A model generated the notes under the pieces. That model saw only the letters and a list, made by a program, of their open reading frames with translations. It ran no database searches and was not told where the DNA came from. The position numbers and the translations under genes were made by a program. From the NCBI RefSeq assembly GCF_900101045.1, contig NZ_FNFN01000002.1:248001-312000 (forward strand): a stretch of DNA of 64,000 nucleotides, given 5' to 3'. Source of the stretch: Nocardioides sp. YR527 (GTDB lineage: Bacteria; Actinomycetota; Actinomycetes; Propionibacteriales; Nocardioidaceae). Of the stretch, positions 17,491 through 27,648 are shown piece after piece; position 1 is the first letter of the stretch; each line of letters starts with the position of its first letter.

Positions 17491-18555
17491 CTACTTGATC
17501 TCGTCGGCGGTGTAGTAGTCGGAGTCGACGAGCACCTTGGTGACGTCGTCCTTGGTGACCACGACCGGGTCGAGGAGGTAGGACGGAACGACCTTCTTGC
17601 CGTTGTCGTAGGTCTCGGTGTCGTTGACCTCGGGCTCCTCGCCCGCACCGACGGCGACGATCATGTCGACGGTCACCTTGGCGAGCTCGCGGGTGTCCTT
17701 GAAGATCGTGGAGTACTGCTCACCGGCGTTGATCGACTTCACCGACTGCACCTCGGCGTCCTGACCGGTCACGACCGGGAGGTCGGCGGTGGTGTAGCCG
17801 TTGCCCTTGAGCGCGGCGATGATGCCGAGCGAGAGGCCGTCGTAGGGCGAGAGCACGCCCTGGACCTTCGTGGAGGCGTACGTCTTGGTCAGGATGTCCT
17901 CCATGCGCTTCTGCGCGGTGGCGGGGTCCCAGCGCAGGATCGCGGCCTGCTTGAAGTCCGTCTGACCGGAGGGGATGACGATCTCGCCGGACTTGATCAG
18001 CGGCTCGAGCACCGACATGGCGCCGTCCCAGAAGAAGGTGGCGTTGTTGTCGTCGGGCGAACCACCGAAGAGCTCGACGTTGTAGGGGCCCTCGCCCTTG
18101 GCCTTCAGGCCCTCGACGAGCGAGGTCGCCTGCTGCACGCCGACCTGGAAGTTGTCGAAGGTCGAGTAGTAGTCGACGGCCTCGGTGTCGCGGATGAGGC
18201 GGTCGTAGCTGATGACCGGGATCTCCTGCGAGTCGGCGGTCTCGAGGACCTCGCCGAGCGCGGTGCCGTCGATGGCCGCGACCACCAGGACGTCGACGCC
18301 CTTGGTGACCATGTTCTCGACCTGGGAGACCTGGGTCGGGATGTCGTCCTCGGCGTACTGCAGGTCGACCTTGTAGCCCTCGGCCTCGAGCTGCTTCTTG
18401 ATGTTGTTGCCGTCTGCGATCCAGCGCTCCGAGGACTTGGTCGGCATGGCCACACCGACGGTGCCCTTGTCGCCGCCCTCGCCGCCGTCGCCGCCGCATG
18501 CCGCGAGGCCGAGCGCAAGCGCTGCCGCGGTGATCGTGGTGAGTACCTTGCGCAC
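17491..18555 (-). CDS. chvE: Periplasmic-type sugar-binding lipoprotein ChvE
   Basis: The 354-residue substrate-binding protein belongs to the ChvE/XylF family. It is lipid-anchored: the signal [20 protein letters not shown] has a lipobox LAAC, with the cysteine at about 20. Family features include [17 protein letters not shown], the [18 protein letters not shown] segment and [19 protein letters not shown]. ChvE-type proteins bind arabinose, glucose, galactose or related sugars; which one cannot be told here. The GTG start at 18555 has GGAGCAGG just upstream. It is the first gene of the operon, behind a LacI-type operator. Confidence 0.88.
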   Translation of the reverse strand: MRKVLTTITAAALALGLAACGGDGGEGGDKGTVGVAMPTKSSERWIADGNNIKKQLEAEGYKVDLQYAEDDIPTQVSQVENMVTKGVDVLVVAAIDGTALGEVLETADSQEIPVISYDRLIRDTEAVDYYSTFDNFQVGVQQATSLVEGLKAKGEGPYNVELFGGSPDDNNATFFWDGAMSVLEPLIKSGEIVIPSGQTDFKQAAILRWDPATAQKRMEDILTKTYASTKVQGVLSPYDGLSLGIIAALKGNGYTTADLPVVTGQDAEVQSVKSINAGEQYSTIFKDTRELAKVTVDMIVAVGAGEEPEVNDTETYDNGKKVVPSYLLDPVVVTKDDVTKVLVDSDYYTADEIK

Positions 18556-18660
18556 TTACCTGCTCCATTTCATCTACGGCCGCGTCGGTAGGCCTACGCG
18601 CCGCTGTCGGGGGTGCCGGAGACCGGCGCACGGGCCGGTTCCCAGGTGAGTCACATCACA

Positions 18661-18678
18661 GATGTGAACGCTCACATC
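18661..18678. promoter_or_regulatory. LacI-family-type operator before chvE
   Basis: GATGTGAACGCTCACATC is a palindrome apart from its two central pairs, with the CG centre usual in LacI/GalR-family sites; it differs from the ideal lac operator TGTGAGCGCTCACA by one base. A further half-site TCACATC at 18651 forms a second, overlapping palindrome. The spacing between half sites is too short for Crp. No LacI-family gene lies in this window, so the regulator must be encoded elsewhere. Confidence 0.7.
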
Positions 18679-18807
18679 GAGACAGGCTGCCTCCTCATGT
18701 CCGAATGCGTCAAGTGCAGGACGACGATGTTTCCGACTCGTGACTTACGGGAGGCTCCGTTGATCATCTCCGCCCGCACAGGCAATCCACAGACAACCCG
18801 TCGCGCC

Positions 18808-18870
18808 GGTACGACGGGACGCTCCGGTCGGTCTACCGACGGGTAACGGACAGAAACGTCCCGTCGTACC
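18808..18870 (-). terminator. Double hairpin after the cap-domain gene
   Basis: GGTACGACGGGACG at 18808-18821 and CGTCCCGTCGTACC at 18857-18870 form a perfect 14-bp outer stem. An inner GTCGGT/ACCGAC hairpin sits in the loop. It lies 11 bases beyond the stop at 18882. No T-run, so a stem-only actinobacterial terminator is the likely meaning. Confidence 0.65.
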
Positions 18871-18881
18871 CGAGACCGCGA

Positions 18882-19502
18882 TCAGAGGTGGGTGACCGCC
18901 ACCAGCGCGCCCGACCCGCCCGGCCAGGCAACCGTGATCGACTCGTCGCCTTCAGCCTCGGAGCCGTCGGCGACGCGCTTCACCGTGACCGTGAAACCAC
19001 CGGCCTCGACGCGGGGCGTGGCGCCGTGGGAGCGGATGGTGACACCGTCGAGGTGCGGCACCGCGTCAGGGGACCACGAGCCGGTGCCGACCGCGGTGAC
19101 GACGGTATCGCGGCGCTCGACCAGCCGGCCCTGGTCGTAGACGTCCATCGGCTCCTGGGTCGCACCGGTGAGCGCCGCAGCCAGGAGCGCCCGGACGGCC
19201 ACCGGGTCGGCGCAGGCGTCGTAGACGTAGCGCGTGCCCAGCGCCGAGTGCTCGGTGGTCGCCATCAGGAAGTCCTCGGCGCCGTCGAGAGGCGCCTCCC
19301 GGTAGGAGACCGGGAGGTGGACGACGGACTCGCCGACCTCGAGGAGCACGCACTCGATCCCGACCCTTCCGGCCGGATCGTCGAACCGGTAGGAGCCGAT
19401 CATGCTCGCCAGGTCACCCTCGCACCACGTCTGGGTGGCGAGCCAGGCGCCGAAGATCTCGTTCTTCGACGGGGTCAGCGTGGCCTTGTGAACAATCGAC
19501 AT
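18882..19502 (-). CDS. Maltokinase N-terminal cap-like domain protein
   Basis: The 206-residue protein starts MSIVHKATLTPSKNEIFGAW and has FDDPAGRVGIECVLLEVGE near residue 40. I recognise these from the cap domain found at the N-terminus of mycobacterial maltokinase and in stand-alone actinobacterial proteins (CG0192-like). No kinase motif is present, so it is the cap alone. Its biochemical role is unknown; a sugar- or nucleotide-related function is only inferred from the family. It is an isolated gene with its own terminator. Confidence 0.6.
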   Translation of the reverse strand: MSIVHKATLTPSKNEIFGAWLATQTWCEGDLASMIGSYRFDDPAGRVGIECVLLEVGESVVHLPVSYREAPLDGAEDFLMATTEHSALGTRYVYDACADPVAVRALLAAALTGATQEPMDVYDQGRLVERRDTVVTAVGTGSWSPDAVPHLDGVTIRSHGATPRVEAGGFTVTVKRVADGSEAEGDESITVAWPGGSGALVAVTHL

Positions 19503-19520
19503 GACCCGTTATCTACCAGG

Positions 19521-19853
19521 TCAGGACACCTTGTGGCTATCGCCTTCGCCGTTCGAGGAAGCGTCGGTCCCGGAACCGGCCTCGGAGTCGATCTCGGAGT
19601 CGATCTCGGCATCCTCCTTGGCGCGGGCGGCGTCGACCGCCTTCGCGGCCCGGGCCTCGACCTTCTCGGCGAAGGCCCGGCGCTGCGGGTCGAGCACGAA
19701 GAAGGACAGCACGCCGCTGATCACGAACGCGACGATCACCGCAAGGAAGATGTCGACCTCGCCGGCAACCAGCGCCCAGACACCGGCGACGATGCCGAAG
19801 GTGGCGACCAGCGACAGCAGCCGCAGGCCGGTGTAGATCCAGAACTCTTTCAT
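19521..19853 (-). CDS. DUF4229 two-helix membrane protein
   Basis: The 110-residue protein starts MKEFWIYTGLRLL and has two transmembrane helices (about 8-30 and 34-53). A charged, probably coiled-coil, cytoplasmic tail rich in Ala/Glu/Lys and then Asp/Ser follows. This is the DUF4229 layout, usually found beside cytochrome c maturation or menaquinone genes in actinobacteria. The ATG overlaps the ccsB stop (ATGA), so it is the last gene of that operon. The function is unknown. Confidence 0.7.
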   Translation of the reverse strand: MKEFWIYTGLRLLSLVATFGIVAGVWALVAGEVDIFLAVIVAFVISGVLSFFVLDPQRRAFAEKVEARAAKAVDAARAKEDAEIDSEIDSEAGSGTDASSNGEGDSHKVS

Positions 19854-20851
19854 CGTGAGGCTCCCTCGGTGAGCTCGACGACCGCCGGGGCTGCGGGCGC
19901 AGCGTACGAGTGCTGCGAGGTCGAGGAGAAGTAGTTGATGCCGATGAAGTTGAACCACAGCGTGGCCAGCCCGATCAGCGCCACGATCGCGGCCTTCTTG
20001 CCCTTCCACCCGGCGGTCGCGCGGGCATGCAGGTAGCCGGCGTAGACGACCCAGGTGATGAACGCCCAGACCTCCTTGGGGTCCCAGTTCCAGTAGGAGC
20101 CCCAGGCCTCGTGGGCCCAGATCGGACCGGAGATCAGCACCCCGAAGGTCCAGACGGGGAACGCGAAGGCATGGATCCGGTAGGAGACCCGGTCGAGGTT
20201 GTCGAGGTCGGGCACCCGCGCCAGCAGGGCGGCGTCGGGGAAGCGCGCCTTGAGGAGGTACGTCACCGAGGCGATGCCGCCCAGCGTGAACCCGCCGGTG
20301 GCGATGATCGCCGCGATGACGTGGATGACGAGCCAGTAGGAGTTGAGCGCCTCGGTCAGCGGCGCGACCGGCTCGTAGAGCCCGACCACGGCCAGCATCA
20401 GCACCACGACCGTGAAGCCGAGCACCCACGGCGCCATCCAGGACAGCTTCAGCCGCCGGTGGAGAGCGACGTACGCGGCGGCGACCACGAACGAGCCGGA
20501 GATCGTGAACTCGTACATGTTGCCCCACGGCACCCGGTTGGGGTCGGCGGCCATCCCACGGCCGACCAGCGCGACCAGGTGGCAGGCCACCGCGATCGCG
20601 GTCAGCAGCAGGCTGAGGCGTCCGAAGAGGGCGGCCCGCTGCTCGCGTACGGCTGCGGCAGGGTTCGTCGGGGCGTCGGCCTCGTCGGCCGGCGCACCGG
20701 CGCCGACGAGCTCCTTCTCCGCGACCGCGGCCCTGGCGCGCGACTGCCAGGCCGACCACTCGACCAGCGCGCAGAGCAGCGCCAGGAAGTAGACGACTCC
20801 GGCGGCCGTGATGGCCTGGTTGCTGAGAACGCCCCAGGTGTGGTCAGACAT
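19850..20851 (-). CDS. ccsB: Cytochrome c biogenesis protein CcsB (heme channel subunit)
   Basis: Membrane subunit of System II cytochrome c synthetase; with ResB it moves heme across the membrane and attaches it to CXXCH apocytochromes. The WWD heme-handling motif GSYWNWDPKEVWAFITW is near residue 260, and histidines flanking it in neighbouring helices serve as heme ligands in the family. About eight transmembrane segments in 333 residues. I chose ATG at 20851 (MSDHTWGV) because it overlaps the resB end and matches where homologues start; the open frame to 20968 is not supported. Confidence 0.9.
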   Translation of the reverse strand: MSDHTWGVLSNQAITAAGVVYFLALLCALVEWSAWQSRARAAVAEKELVGAGAPADEADAPTNPAAAVREQRAALFGRLSLLLTAIAVACHLVALVGRGMAADPNRVPWGNMYEFTISGSFVVAAAYVALHRRLKLSWMAPWVLGFTVVVLMLAVVGLYEPVAPLTEALNSYWLVIHVIAAIIATGGFTLGGIASVTYLLKARFPDAALLARVPDLDNLDRVSYRIHAFAFPVWTFGVLISGPIWAHEAWGSYWNWDPKEVWAFITWVVYAGYLHARATAGWKGKKAAIVALIGLATLWFNFIGINYFSSTSQHSYAAPAAPAVVELTEGASR

Positions 20852-22433
20852 CCTTCTCCTCCTGTGTTCGCGCGCCTCGTAAGGTCTCCGCAAGGCCGGT
20901 GACGACGGCAGCGGTGTCTCCACCGCCGGAGCGGTCGAGAGCGGCGATCTCGACCAGTGTGCGCCCATCGACGCGGCGGGCGCGAACCCACACCCGTCGC
21001 GAGCGGATGAAGAGCGACCCGAGCAGACCGACCAGGGCGAGCGAGACGCCGAGGAGTGCCCACTCCTTCCCGGGCGACTTCGAGATCTGCACCCGGTTCC
21101 ACTGCTGGACGTCGTCGAAGGAGACCGACCCCAGGCCGTCGGGGAGCTCGGCCGTCTCCCCCAAGCGCAGGTTGAACGCCTTGCCGGTCTCGTCGGGCGA
21201 CATCATGTTGGCCTTGGAGGTGTCGAGCGCGTAGACCGACTGGGGCCCGGCGTCGAGGTTGAGGTCGCCCCGGAAGCCCTGCAGCGAGAGCATCGCGTGC
21301 GAACCGTCGCCGATGTCGCCCATCAGGTTGACCGGCTCGCCGTCGACCGTGCCCTCGAAGGGGTAGAACAGCCCCTGGAAGCCGATCTCCTCGGGCGAGG
21401 CGTACGGGGCCTTCACGACCCCGAAGGAGAGCAGGTTCTGGCTCTGCGGGAGGAAGATCGTCGGGCCGGAGTAGGCGACGTTGCCCTCGCCGTCGCGCAC
21501 GGTGATCACCGGTGCGTAGCCGTGGGCGAGCAGGAAGACGTCGGTGCTGCCGATGGTCAGCGGGTGGTTGACCCTGAGGTCATAGGTCTTCTCGTCGCTC
21601 GAACCCGCCGTGTAGCGGATCTTCGAGTTGAACCCGCGCGCGGTCCCGGCGCCCGCGCCGGTGCTGAGCCACTCGGCCTTGAAGTCGTCGATCTTGAAGC
21701 TGAAGTCGTCGAGATCCTCGGGAGCGAAGAGCGAGCCCGACTTGAAGTCGTCGTACTGCGAGAGCTCGTTGGCGAAGCCGTACTCCTCCCCCACCAGCAC
21801 GATCACGCCGCCCTTGTAGCCGAACAGGCTCCCGGTCGCGAACGCGACCAGCACGATGATCAGCGACATGTGGAAGATCAGGTTGCCGGCCTCGCGCAGA
21901 TAGCCCTTCTCCGCCGAGACGGACTCGCCGTCATCGTCTTTCCGGATGCGGTAGCCGCGGAGCTGCTTGCGCGCCGCGGCGAGCACCTCGGCGGGCTCCT
22001 CGTCGGTGACGTACGTCGTGGAGTCGGGCAGCCGGGTCAGCTTTGCCGGGGTCGCCGGCGGCTGGGCGCGCATGGCCCGCGCGTAGACGAGGCACCGCGG
22101 GATGATGCAGCCGACCAGGGAGACCATCAGCAGCAGGTAGATCGCGGCGAACCACGGCGTCGAGTAGACGTTGAAGAGCCCGAGCTTCTCGTAGATCGGC
22201 GTCAGCGTCGTGTGCGCCTCGCGCCACTGGTCGGCCTTGAGCGAGTCGACCCCGTCCTGCGGGATCAGCGACCCGGGGACGGCCGCGAGCGCGAGCAGCA
22301 GCAGCAGGATCAGTGCCGTACGCATCGAGGTCAGCTGACGCCAGCCCCAGCGTGCCAGCTCGCGGGCGTTCAGCTCGCCCGGGCGCCGTACGCCTTCGTT
22401 CTTCTCCTGGTCGGGAGCCGAGGTAGTGCTCAC
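20844..22433 (-). CDS. resB: Cytochrome c biogenesis protein ResB
   Basis: The 529-residue partner of CcsB in System II cytochrome c maturation. Three transmembrane segments lie in the N-terminal half (about 36-58, 90-112 and 175-200), a large extracytoplasmic ResB domain follows, and a last transmembrane segment is at about 455-475. The start is GTG at 22433 (VSTTSAPDQEK), overlapping the ccdA stop by 4 bp. The stop overlaps the ccsB start. The order ccdA-resB-ccsB matches the mycobacterial operon I remember. Confidence 0.88.
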   Translation of the reverse strand: MSTTSAPDQEKNEGVRRPGELNARELARWGWRQLTSMRTALILLLLLALAAVPGSLIPQDGVDSLKADQWREAHTTLTPIYEKLGLFNVYSTPWFAAIYLLLMVSLVGCIIPRCLVYARAMRAQPPATPAKLTRLPDSTTYVTDEEPAEVLAAARKQLRGYRIRKDDDGESVSAEKGYLREAGNLIFHMSLIIVLVAFATGSLFGYKGGVIVLVGEEYGFANELSQYDDFKSGSLFAPEDLDDFSFKIDDFKAEWLSTGAGAGTARGFNSKIRYTAGSSDEKTYDLRVNHPLTIGSTDVFLLAHGYAPVITVRDGEGNVAYSGPTIFLPQSQNLLSFGVVKAPYASPEEIGFQGLFYPFEGTVDGEPVNLMGDIGDGSHAMLSLQGFRGDLNLDAGPQSVYALDTSKANMMSPDETGKAFNLRLGETAELPDGLGSVSFDDVQQWNRVQISKSPGKEWALLGVSLALVGLLGSLFIRSRRVWVRARRVDGRTLVEIAALDRSGGGDTAAVVTGLAETLRGARTQEEKDV

Positions 22434-23188
22434 AGCGCGATGCCCTCCCAACGCTGGACGAGCTGGACCTGCAGCCACTGGACGCCGTTGTCCCACCAAC
22501 CGGTGAGCATGGCGATGCCGATCAGGATCATCAGTACGCCGCCGATGATCGTGATCGCGCGGGTGTGCCGGCGGAACCAGGTCAGCGCGACCGTCGCCTT
22601 GCGCCACATCACCGCGACGAGCACGAACGGGATGCCGAGCCCGAGCGCGTAGACCGCGAGCAGCAGGCCGCCGCGGGCGGCGGTGCCCTGGTCCCAGGCG
22701 AGGCCGGCGATGACACCGAGCGTCGGACCGGTGCACGGGGTCCAGGCGAGCCCGAAGAGGAAGCCGAGCAGCGGCGCCGCGGCCAGCCCGACGGCCGGCA
22801 CCTTGTGGAACTTCAGGTCACGCTGCAGCAGCGGGATGAAGCCCATGAACGCGACGCCCATGATGATCGAGAGCACGCCGAGCACCTTGGTGCCGGTCTG
22901 CTGGAACTCGAGCAGCTTGTAGGCGATCCCGCCCACGGTGATGCCCATCAGGACGAAGACGACCGAGAATCCGGCGACGAAGAGCAGCGACCCGGCGAGC
23001 ATGCGGCCACGGCGTACGTCACCGGACGCGAGGTCGGCGCCGGACAGGCCGGTGGCGTAGGAGAGGTAGCCCGGGAGCATGGGCAGCGTGCACGGCGAGA
23101 CGAACGAGAGGAACCCGGCCAGCAGCGCGACCGGGATCGCCAGCATCAGCGACCCGCTCCCGGCGGTGCTCGCGAACCAGTCCGTCAC
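22430..23188 (-). CDS. ccdA: Thiol-disulfide electron carrier CcdA
   Basis: The 252-residue, six-helix membrane protein passes reducing power from cytoplasmic thioredoxin outward, so that apocytochrome cysteines stay reduced. The two redox cysteines are visible in SPCTLPMLPGYLSY (helix 1) and TPCTGPTLG (helix 4), the family hallmark. It overlaps resA upstream and resB downstream by 4 bp each, so all four are translationally coupled. Confidence 0.9.
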   Translation of the reverse strand: MTDWFASTAGSGSLMLAIPVALLAGFLSFVSPCTLPMLPGYLSYATGLSGADLASGDVRRGRMLAGSLLFVAGFSVVFVLMGITVGGIAYKLLEFQQTGTKVLGVLSIIMGVAFMGFIPLLQRDLKFHKVPAVGLAAAPLLGFLFGLAWTPCTGPTLGVIAGLAWDQGTAARGGLLLAVYALGLGIPFVLVAVMWRKATVALTWFRRHTRAITIIGGVLMILIGIAMLTGWWDNGVQWLQVQLVQRWEGIAL

Positions 23189-23751
23189 GACGGTTCACCC
23201 GCCGAGGTGATGAGCTCGTCGAGCGTACGAGCCGAGGGGATCTCGCCGCGGATCAGCGCCGCGACGCGCCCCTCGGTGTCGAGGATCGCGGTGGCCGGGA
23301 TGGCGCGGGGCGCCAAGGAGCCCTTGAGGGCGAGGACTGCGGACCCGTCGGGCGAATAGACCGAGGGATAGCCGATGCCGTAGTGCCGCTCGAACGCTTG
23401 CCCCTGGGCGGCCGAGGCGTCGCGGGTGTTGAGCCCCACGAAGGCGACCTCGTCGCCCAGCTCCTCATAGGCGGCCTGGAGCATCGGCATCTCCTTGCGG
23501 CACGGCGCGCAGCCGGTCCACCACACGTTGAGCACCGTGACCTTGCCCCGGGTGTCGGCCAGGTCGAACGGCTTGCCCTCGAGGGTCTCGCCGGTGAGCT
23601 CGACCGGCTCCCCGCGATCGGCGACCGGGATCTCCTGGGTGCGGCCGTCACCGGAGATGTAGCCCGCTTCGTTCGTGCCGGTCTGCCCACACGCGGCCAG
23701 CAGCCCCACCGTCACCAAGGTGAGGAGGAGGCCACCCAACTTCTTACGCAC
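23185..23751 (-). CDS. resA: ResA/TlpA-like thioredoxin lipoprotein
   Basis: The 188-residue exported thioredoxin-fold protein receives electrons from CcdA to reduce apocytochrome c. It has a lipoprotein signal with lipobox LAAC (Cys about 21) and the active-site motif WTGCAPCRKEM (CAPC). The start is GTG at 23751 (VRKKLGGLLL). The frame is open further upstream, but that part is Arg-rich and out of keeping with a signal peptide. It is the first gene of the ccdA-resB-ccsB block. Confidence 0.85.
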   Translation of the reverse strand: MRKKLGGLLLTLVTVGLLAACGQTGTNEAGYISGDGRTQEIPVADRGEPVELTGETLEGKPFDLADTRGKVTVLNVWWTGCAPCRKEMPMLQAAYEELGDEVAFVGLNTRDASAAQGQAFERHYGIGYPSVYSPDGSAVLALKGSLAPRAIPATAILDTEGRVAALIRGEIPSARTLDELITSAGEPS

Positions 23752-23786
23752 GCGCAGGACTCTTCCTGACAAACCTGAGAGACCCG

Positions 23787-24467
23787 TTAATCTTCGTCCA
23801 TGTCGCCGGCCGAGAACGGCGCGTACTTGTCCTTCGCGGGCAGCATGTCGCCGGCCGGCTCGCTGTAGGAGAGCGCGACGAACTCGTCGTCGACGAAGTG
23901 CAGCGAGGTCAGCGAGCACAGCGCGCACTGGCGGCGGCGCGGGTCGTGCAGGAAGCTGCGGCCCTCGATGTGGAGCCGGGTGGTCCAGATCGGCAGCTGA
24001 TGGGAGACGATGACCGCCTCGTGGCCCTTGGCCATATCCCGGGCGTCGTGGATCGCGGCCATCATCCTGGCCACGATCTCCAGGTAGGGCTCACCCCACG
24101 ACGGCTTGAGCGGGTTGAGCAGCTTCGGCCAGACCTTGGGGTCCTTCAGCGGCCCCATGCCGTCCTTGAAGCTCTTGCCGACGAAGAGGTTCTCCGACTC
24201 GAGCACCCGCTCGTCGAGCGAGATGTCGACGCCGAGCGCCTTCGCCAACGGCCCGGCCGTCTGCTGGGCGCGCTCGAGCGGGCTGGAGATGACGTGGGTG
24301 ATGTCCTGCCCGGCGATCCGGTCGGCGACCCGCTCGGCCATCCGCAGGCCGAGCTCGGAGAGGTTGAACCCGGGTCGGCGCCCGTAGAGGATGCCCTCCG
24401 GGTTGTGCACCTCACCGTGGCGCAGCAGGTGAACCGTGGTCTCGATGCCATGTGCCTGGGACGTCAT
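23787..24467 (-). CDS. Histidine phosphatase (phosphoglycerate-mutase-like)
   Basis: The 226-residue cytoplasmic protein has the catalytic [12 protein letters not shown] motif near residue 14 and the second histidine in [10 protein letters not shown] near residue 153. These define the histidine phosphatase superfamily. The family includes mutases and many phosphatases; the substrate is unknown. It overlaps hemL by 4 bp (ATGA), and the same neighbour sits between hemL and resA in mycobacteria, so a link to heme or cytochrome c supply is plausible but unproved. Confidence 0.8.
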   Translation of the reverse strand: MTSQAHGIETTVHLLRHGEVHNPEGILYGRRPGFNLSELGLRMAERVADRIAGQDITHVISSPLERAQQTAGPLAKALGVDISLDERVLESENLFVGKSFKDGMGPLKDPKVWPKLLNPLKPSWGEPYLEIVARMMAAIHDARDMAKGHEAVIVSHQLPIWTTRLHIEGRSFLHDPRRRQCALCSLTSLHFVDDEFVALSYSEPAGDMLPAKDKYAPFSAGDMDED

Positions 24468-25789
24468 GCCTTCACCTTTACAGCAGCCTCGGCGGCGTAC
24501 GGAATCGCCTCCGTGATCTGGGAGATCGCCCGCTCATCGTGGGCGGACGAGAGGAACCAGGCCTCGTAGGCGCTCGGCGGCAGGTAGACGCCCCGATCGA
24601 GCATGGCATGGAAGAACGCCTTGTACGCCGCCTCGTCGGTGGTCTTGGCCTCGTCGAAGTTGCGCACCGACCTGTCGGTGAAGAAGACCGAGAACATCGT
24701 GCCGGTGGACTGGATGACGTACGGGAGACCGACCTTGGTGAAGCTCTCCTCGATGGCGGCCTTCACGACGTCGGCGGCCTTGGTGATGTGGTCGTAGACC
24801 TCGTCGGTCGCCAGGCGCAGCGTGGTGAGGCCGGCGGTGGTCGCCACCGGGTTCCCGGAGAGCGTGCCGGCCTGGTAGACCGGCCCGTCCGGGCTGAGCG
24901 AGCCCATCACGTCGGCGCGGCCGCCGAAGGCCGCCGCCGGGAAGCCGCCACCCATCACCTTGCCGAAGGTGACCAGGTCGGGCGTCCAGCCCTCGTGCTT
25001 GCCGTCCAGGCCCCACTGCCCCTGCTTGCTGGCCCGGAACCCGGTCATCACCTCGTCGGAGATGAACAGCGCGCCGTTCGCCGTGCAGGTGGTCGCGAGG
25101 AACTCGTTGAACCCGGGCTCCGGCGGGACGACGCCCATGTTGCCCGGCGAGGCCTCGGTGATCAGGCAAGCCACCCGGCCCTGGTAGGTCTCGAAGGCGG
25201 CGGTCACCGCGGCCCGGTCGTTGTAGGGCAGCACGACCGTGAGCTCGGTGCTGCTCTCGGGCACGCCCGGGGTGCCGGGGATCGCGTGCGTGACCAGCCC
25301 GGAGCCGGCGCTGGCGAGGAGCGAGTCGACGTGGCCGTGGTAGTTGCCGGCGAACTTGAGGATCACGTCGCGCCCGGTGAACCCTCGTGCCAGCCGAATG
25401 GCCGACATCGTCGCCTCGGTGCCGCTGCTGACGAACCGCACCTTCTCGACCGGCGCCCGCTCGACGATCGCCTCGGCGAGCTCGACCTCGGGAGTGGTCG
25501 GGGTCCCGTAGGACGTGCCCCGGGCAACGGCCTCCAGGACCGCGGCCTGGACCTCCGGATGGGCATGGCCCAGCAGCATCGGGCCCCAGGAGCAGATCAG
25601 GTCGACGTACTCGTTCCCGTCGACGTCGGTCAGCCACGCCCCCTTCGCCTCCCGGATGAAACGCGGCGTCCCGCCCACCGCGTTGAAGGCGCGCACGGGC
25701 GAGTTCACTCCGCCCGGCGTCACGGCCTTCGCGCGGGCGAAGAGCGCTTCGGATGCCGCTGCGGACAGGGTGGGAACATCGGTAGGCAC
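24464..25789 (-). CDS. hemL: Glutamate-1-semialdehyde 2,1-aminomutase HemL
   Basis: The 441-residue PLP enzyme converts glutamate-1-semialdehyde to 5-aminolevulinate, the heme precursor. Typical segments: [11 protein letters not shown] near residue 20, [29 protein letters not shown], and [14 protein letters not shown], whose lysine binds PLP. I chose GTG at 25789 ([17 protein letters not shown]) since family members begin there; the open frame continues but gives Arg-rich nonsense. It works with hemA, which lies about 10 kb further on. Confidence 0.92.
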   Translation of the reverse strand: MPTDVPTLSAAASEALFARAKAVTPGGVNSPVRAFNAVGGTPRFIREAKGAWLTDVDGNEYVDLICSWGPMLLGHAHPEVQAAVLEAVARGTSYGTPTTPEVELAEAIVERAPVEKVRFVSSGTEATMSAIRLARGFTGRDVILKFAGNYHGHVDSLLASAGSGLVTHAIPGTPGVPESSTELTVVLPYNDRAAVTAAFETYQGRVACLITEASPGNMGVVPPEPGFNEFLATTCTANGALFISDEVMTGFRASKQGQWGLDGKHEGWTPDLVTFGKVMGGGFPAAAFGGRADVMGSLSPDGPVYQAGTLSGNPVATTAGLTTLRLATDEVYDHITKAADVVKAAIEESFTKVGLPYVIQSTGTMFSVFFTDRSVRNFDEAKTTDEAAYKAFFHAMLDRGVYLPPSAYEAWFLSSAHDERAISQITEAIPYAAEAAVKVKA

Positions 25790-25833
25790 GGCGCCATTCT
25801 CGCCGAGACCACCCCGGATCCCCACTTTCGGCC

Positions 25834-27648
25834 TCACTCGTTGGCGCCAGCAGCCCCTGGAGGCAGACCCGGATCGGCGTTGGAGATGTCGTTGATGCTG
25901 AGCGGACCGGCGTACTGCCACACGCCGCCGAGTTCGCCGGCGAGCGGGGCGGCCGGGCCTCCGAGGCCGGTGGTCGTCGTCCCGTTCCCGACCTCGAAAC
26001 CACCGCGCGCGGTCCACGGCGTCGTGAACGACGCCTCCGGCATCTCGCCCTCGGCACTGCCGTCACCGAACTCCGGGGGAAACCCGTTGCGATAGATCTC
26101 GATCTGCCGGTCCTCGGCGTTGTAGACGCCGATCACGACGTTGACGTCGTCAGGCACCCAGACGTCGGCACGCACCTCCGCGACCTCGGCGTCGGCGTGA
26201 TCACTCTCGGCCATGCGGAAGTAGAACTGCCCGCCGGACCCATCACTCTTGACGCGATAGCCGAGCGTCCACGCGGCGGCGTCCTCACCTGCCTGTTGAG
26301 CGATCACGCCCGACCGCGTCGGGTCGGTGAGCCGAACGGATGCGGCGACCGAGAACGACACAGCCGAGTCGGTCACCGGGTGCTCCGACGTGATGCTCTG
26401 TTCGGGCGCGCCCGGCAATGCCAGGACGGCACCCGGGAGGTACTGGTCACCAGCGCCCTCGACGCTGAGCTGGGCACCGTACGAACGATCGGTCAGTACG
26501 CCGGACTCGACCGTGTCGGTGCCGACCCCGAGGTTCCACTCCGCGGCCATGCTGGTCGCATACCCCTCGTTGGTCTCCAACGACACGCGCTCGGCGATCA
26601 CGGCCCCGGAGGCCGCGTTGTCCCAGATCCCGACCTCGTCGACCGTCGCGGTGGCGCAGCCGGCCGCGGCGAGGGACGCACTGCCGCAACCCAACCTCCA
26701 GTCGGTGCTGTCCCACGCGTCCGCGGTGTAGGCCACGCTCGATCGAGCCACACCGTCGACCCAGAGCGTGAGCTCGTCGGCAGCCGCCCGATAGGTGACC
26801 GCGAGGTGCGTCCATGCGCCCCGGATGCCGGGCGCCGAGGCGAGCTCGGCATCCGTCGCGGAACGGCGGCCGGCGACCCAGCTGGCGGTCTCCGCGTCGT
26901 ACCCGATCTCGAGCGCATCGCCTTCGGGGGACACGGCGGAGACCAGGGTCATGGACTCGGCCGCCTCGACGTGCGCCCACAGCGCGACGGTGAAGTCATC
27001 GGCGGTCGAGATCCCGGCGGTCGAGATCCCGGCGGTCGTCGCGGTCGCAGGCGCCCCAGCGTCGAACCGCAGCCCGACGTCGTCGCGTCCGAGCAGCGAG
27101 GTCCCGGCACCTCCGAGGTCCAGCTCGCCGGATTCAGGGTCCGCGCCTGTGTTGGCACCAGGAGCGCTGGCGTCGTTGAAGGACCACTCCACCAGGGGCT
27201 CGTTGCGCGGCACGAAGAAGTCATAGCTCGCGAAGGAGCCCCACTGGCCAGCCCTGTCCCGGGCTTGGACGCTCAGCCTTCGTACACCGCTCTCCGCCGA
27301 GGTGAGCTCGATGGATCGCGGCCTTCCGGCCACTGTCGCGACGGGCTCGCTCAGGCCCGAGGGCTCGTCGCCGGTCGCACCCAGGATCGCCCATCGGTAG
27401 GCGTCCACATCGACGTCCCCCGCGGCGGCCTTCAGCTCGAAGGTTCCGGTCTCGCCGACGTGGTTGCCGGTGTGGGGACAGACCGTGGGCGTCTCGACGG
27501 ACCCGCATTCGGGGAAGTCGAGGCTCGACACGACCGGCGCGAGCGGCACGGCGTCGACGGGTGCGGCCAGCGCGGCTCCCGGGGCCAGGGATCCGGCCGC
27601 CAGCAGAGCGCCGAGACCAGCAACAAGGAGCGACGACGCGGGACGCAT
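25834..27648 (-). CDS. Secreted protein with two LamG-like domains
   Basis: The 604-residue exported protein has a Sec signal ending ALAAPVDA near residue 30. Two concanavalin/LamG-like jelly-roll modules follow, at about 165-340 ([37 protein letters not shown]) and about 370-590 ([24 protein letters not shown]). No catalytic domain and no sortase or membrane anchor at the C-terminus, so it should be released or bind a surface glycan. AGIST occurs twice in a row near residue 210, a small in-frame duplication. The ligand is unknown. Confidence 0.7.
   Translation of the reverse strand: MRPASSLLVAGLGALLAAGSLAPGAALAAPVDAVPLAPVVSSLDFPECGSVETPTVCPHTGNHVGETGTFELKAAAGDVDVDAYRWAILGATGDEPSGLSEPVATVAGRPRSIELTSAESGVRRLSVQARDRAGQWGSFASYDFFVPRNEPLVEWSFNDASAPGANTGADPESGELDLGGAGTSLLGRDDVGLRFDAGAPATATTAGISTAGISTADDFTVALWAHVEAAESMTLVSAVSPEGDALEIGYDAETASWVAGRRSATDAELASAPGIRGAWTHLAVTYRAAADELTLWVDGVARSSVAYTADAWDSTDWRLGCGSASLAAAGCATATVDEVGIWDNAASGAVIAERVSLETNEGYATSMAAEWNLGVGTDTVESGVLTDRSYGAQLSVEGAGDQYLPGAVLALPGAPEQSITSEHPVTDSAVSFSVAASVRLTDPTRSGVIAQQAGEDAAAWTLGYRVKSDGSGGQFYFRMAESDHADAEVAEVRADVWVPDDVNVVIGVYNAEDRQIEIYRNGFPPEFGDGSAEGEMPEASFTTPWTARGGFEVGNGTTTTGLGGPAAPLAGELGGVWQYAGPLSINDISNADPGLPPGAAGANE

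Larger units (their letters stand above)
18556..18881. promoter_or_regulatory. Regulatory gap upstream of chvE
   Basis: This 326-bp region lacks a supported gene. Its chvE side carries a LacI-type operator (18661-18678). Its other end holds the terminator-like hairpins of the convergent-side gene ending at 18882. The stretch between is unremarkable. Confidence 0.5.

Noticed and set aside
18651..18678. A Crp/GlxR site before chvE
   Set aside because: The half-sites TGTGA and TCACA are four bases apart, not six. This fits a LacI-type operator better.
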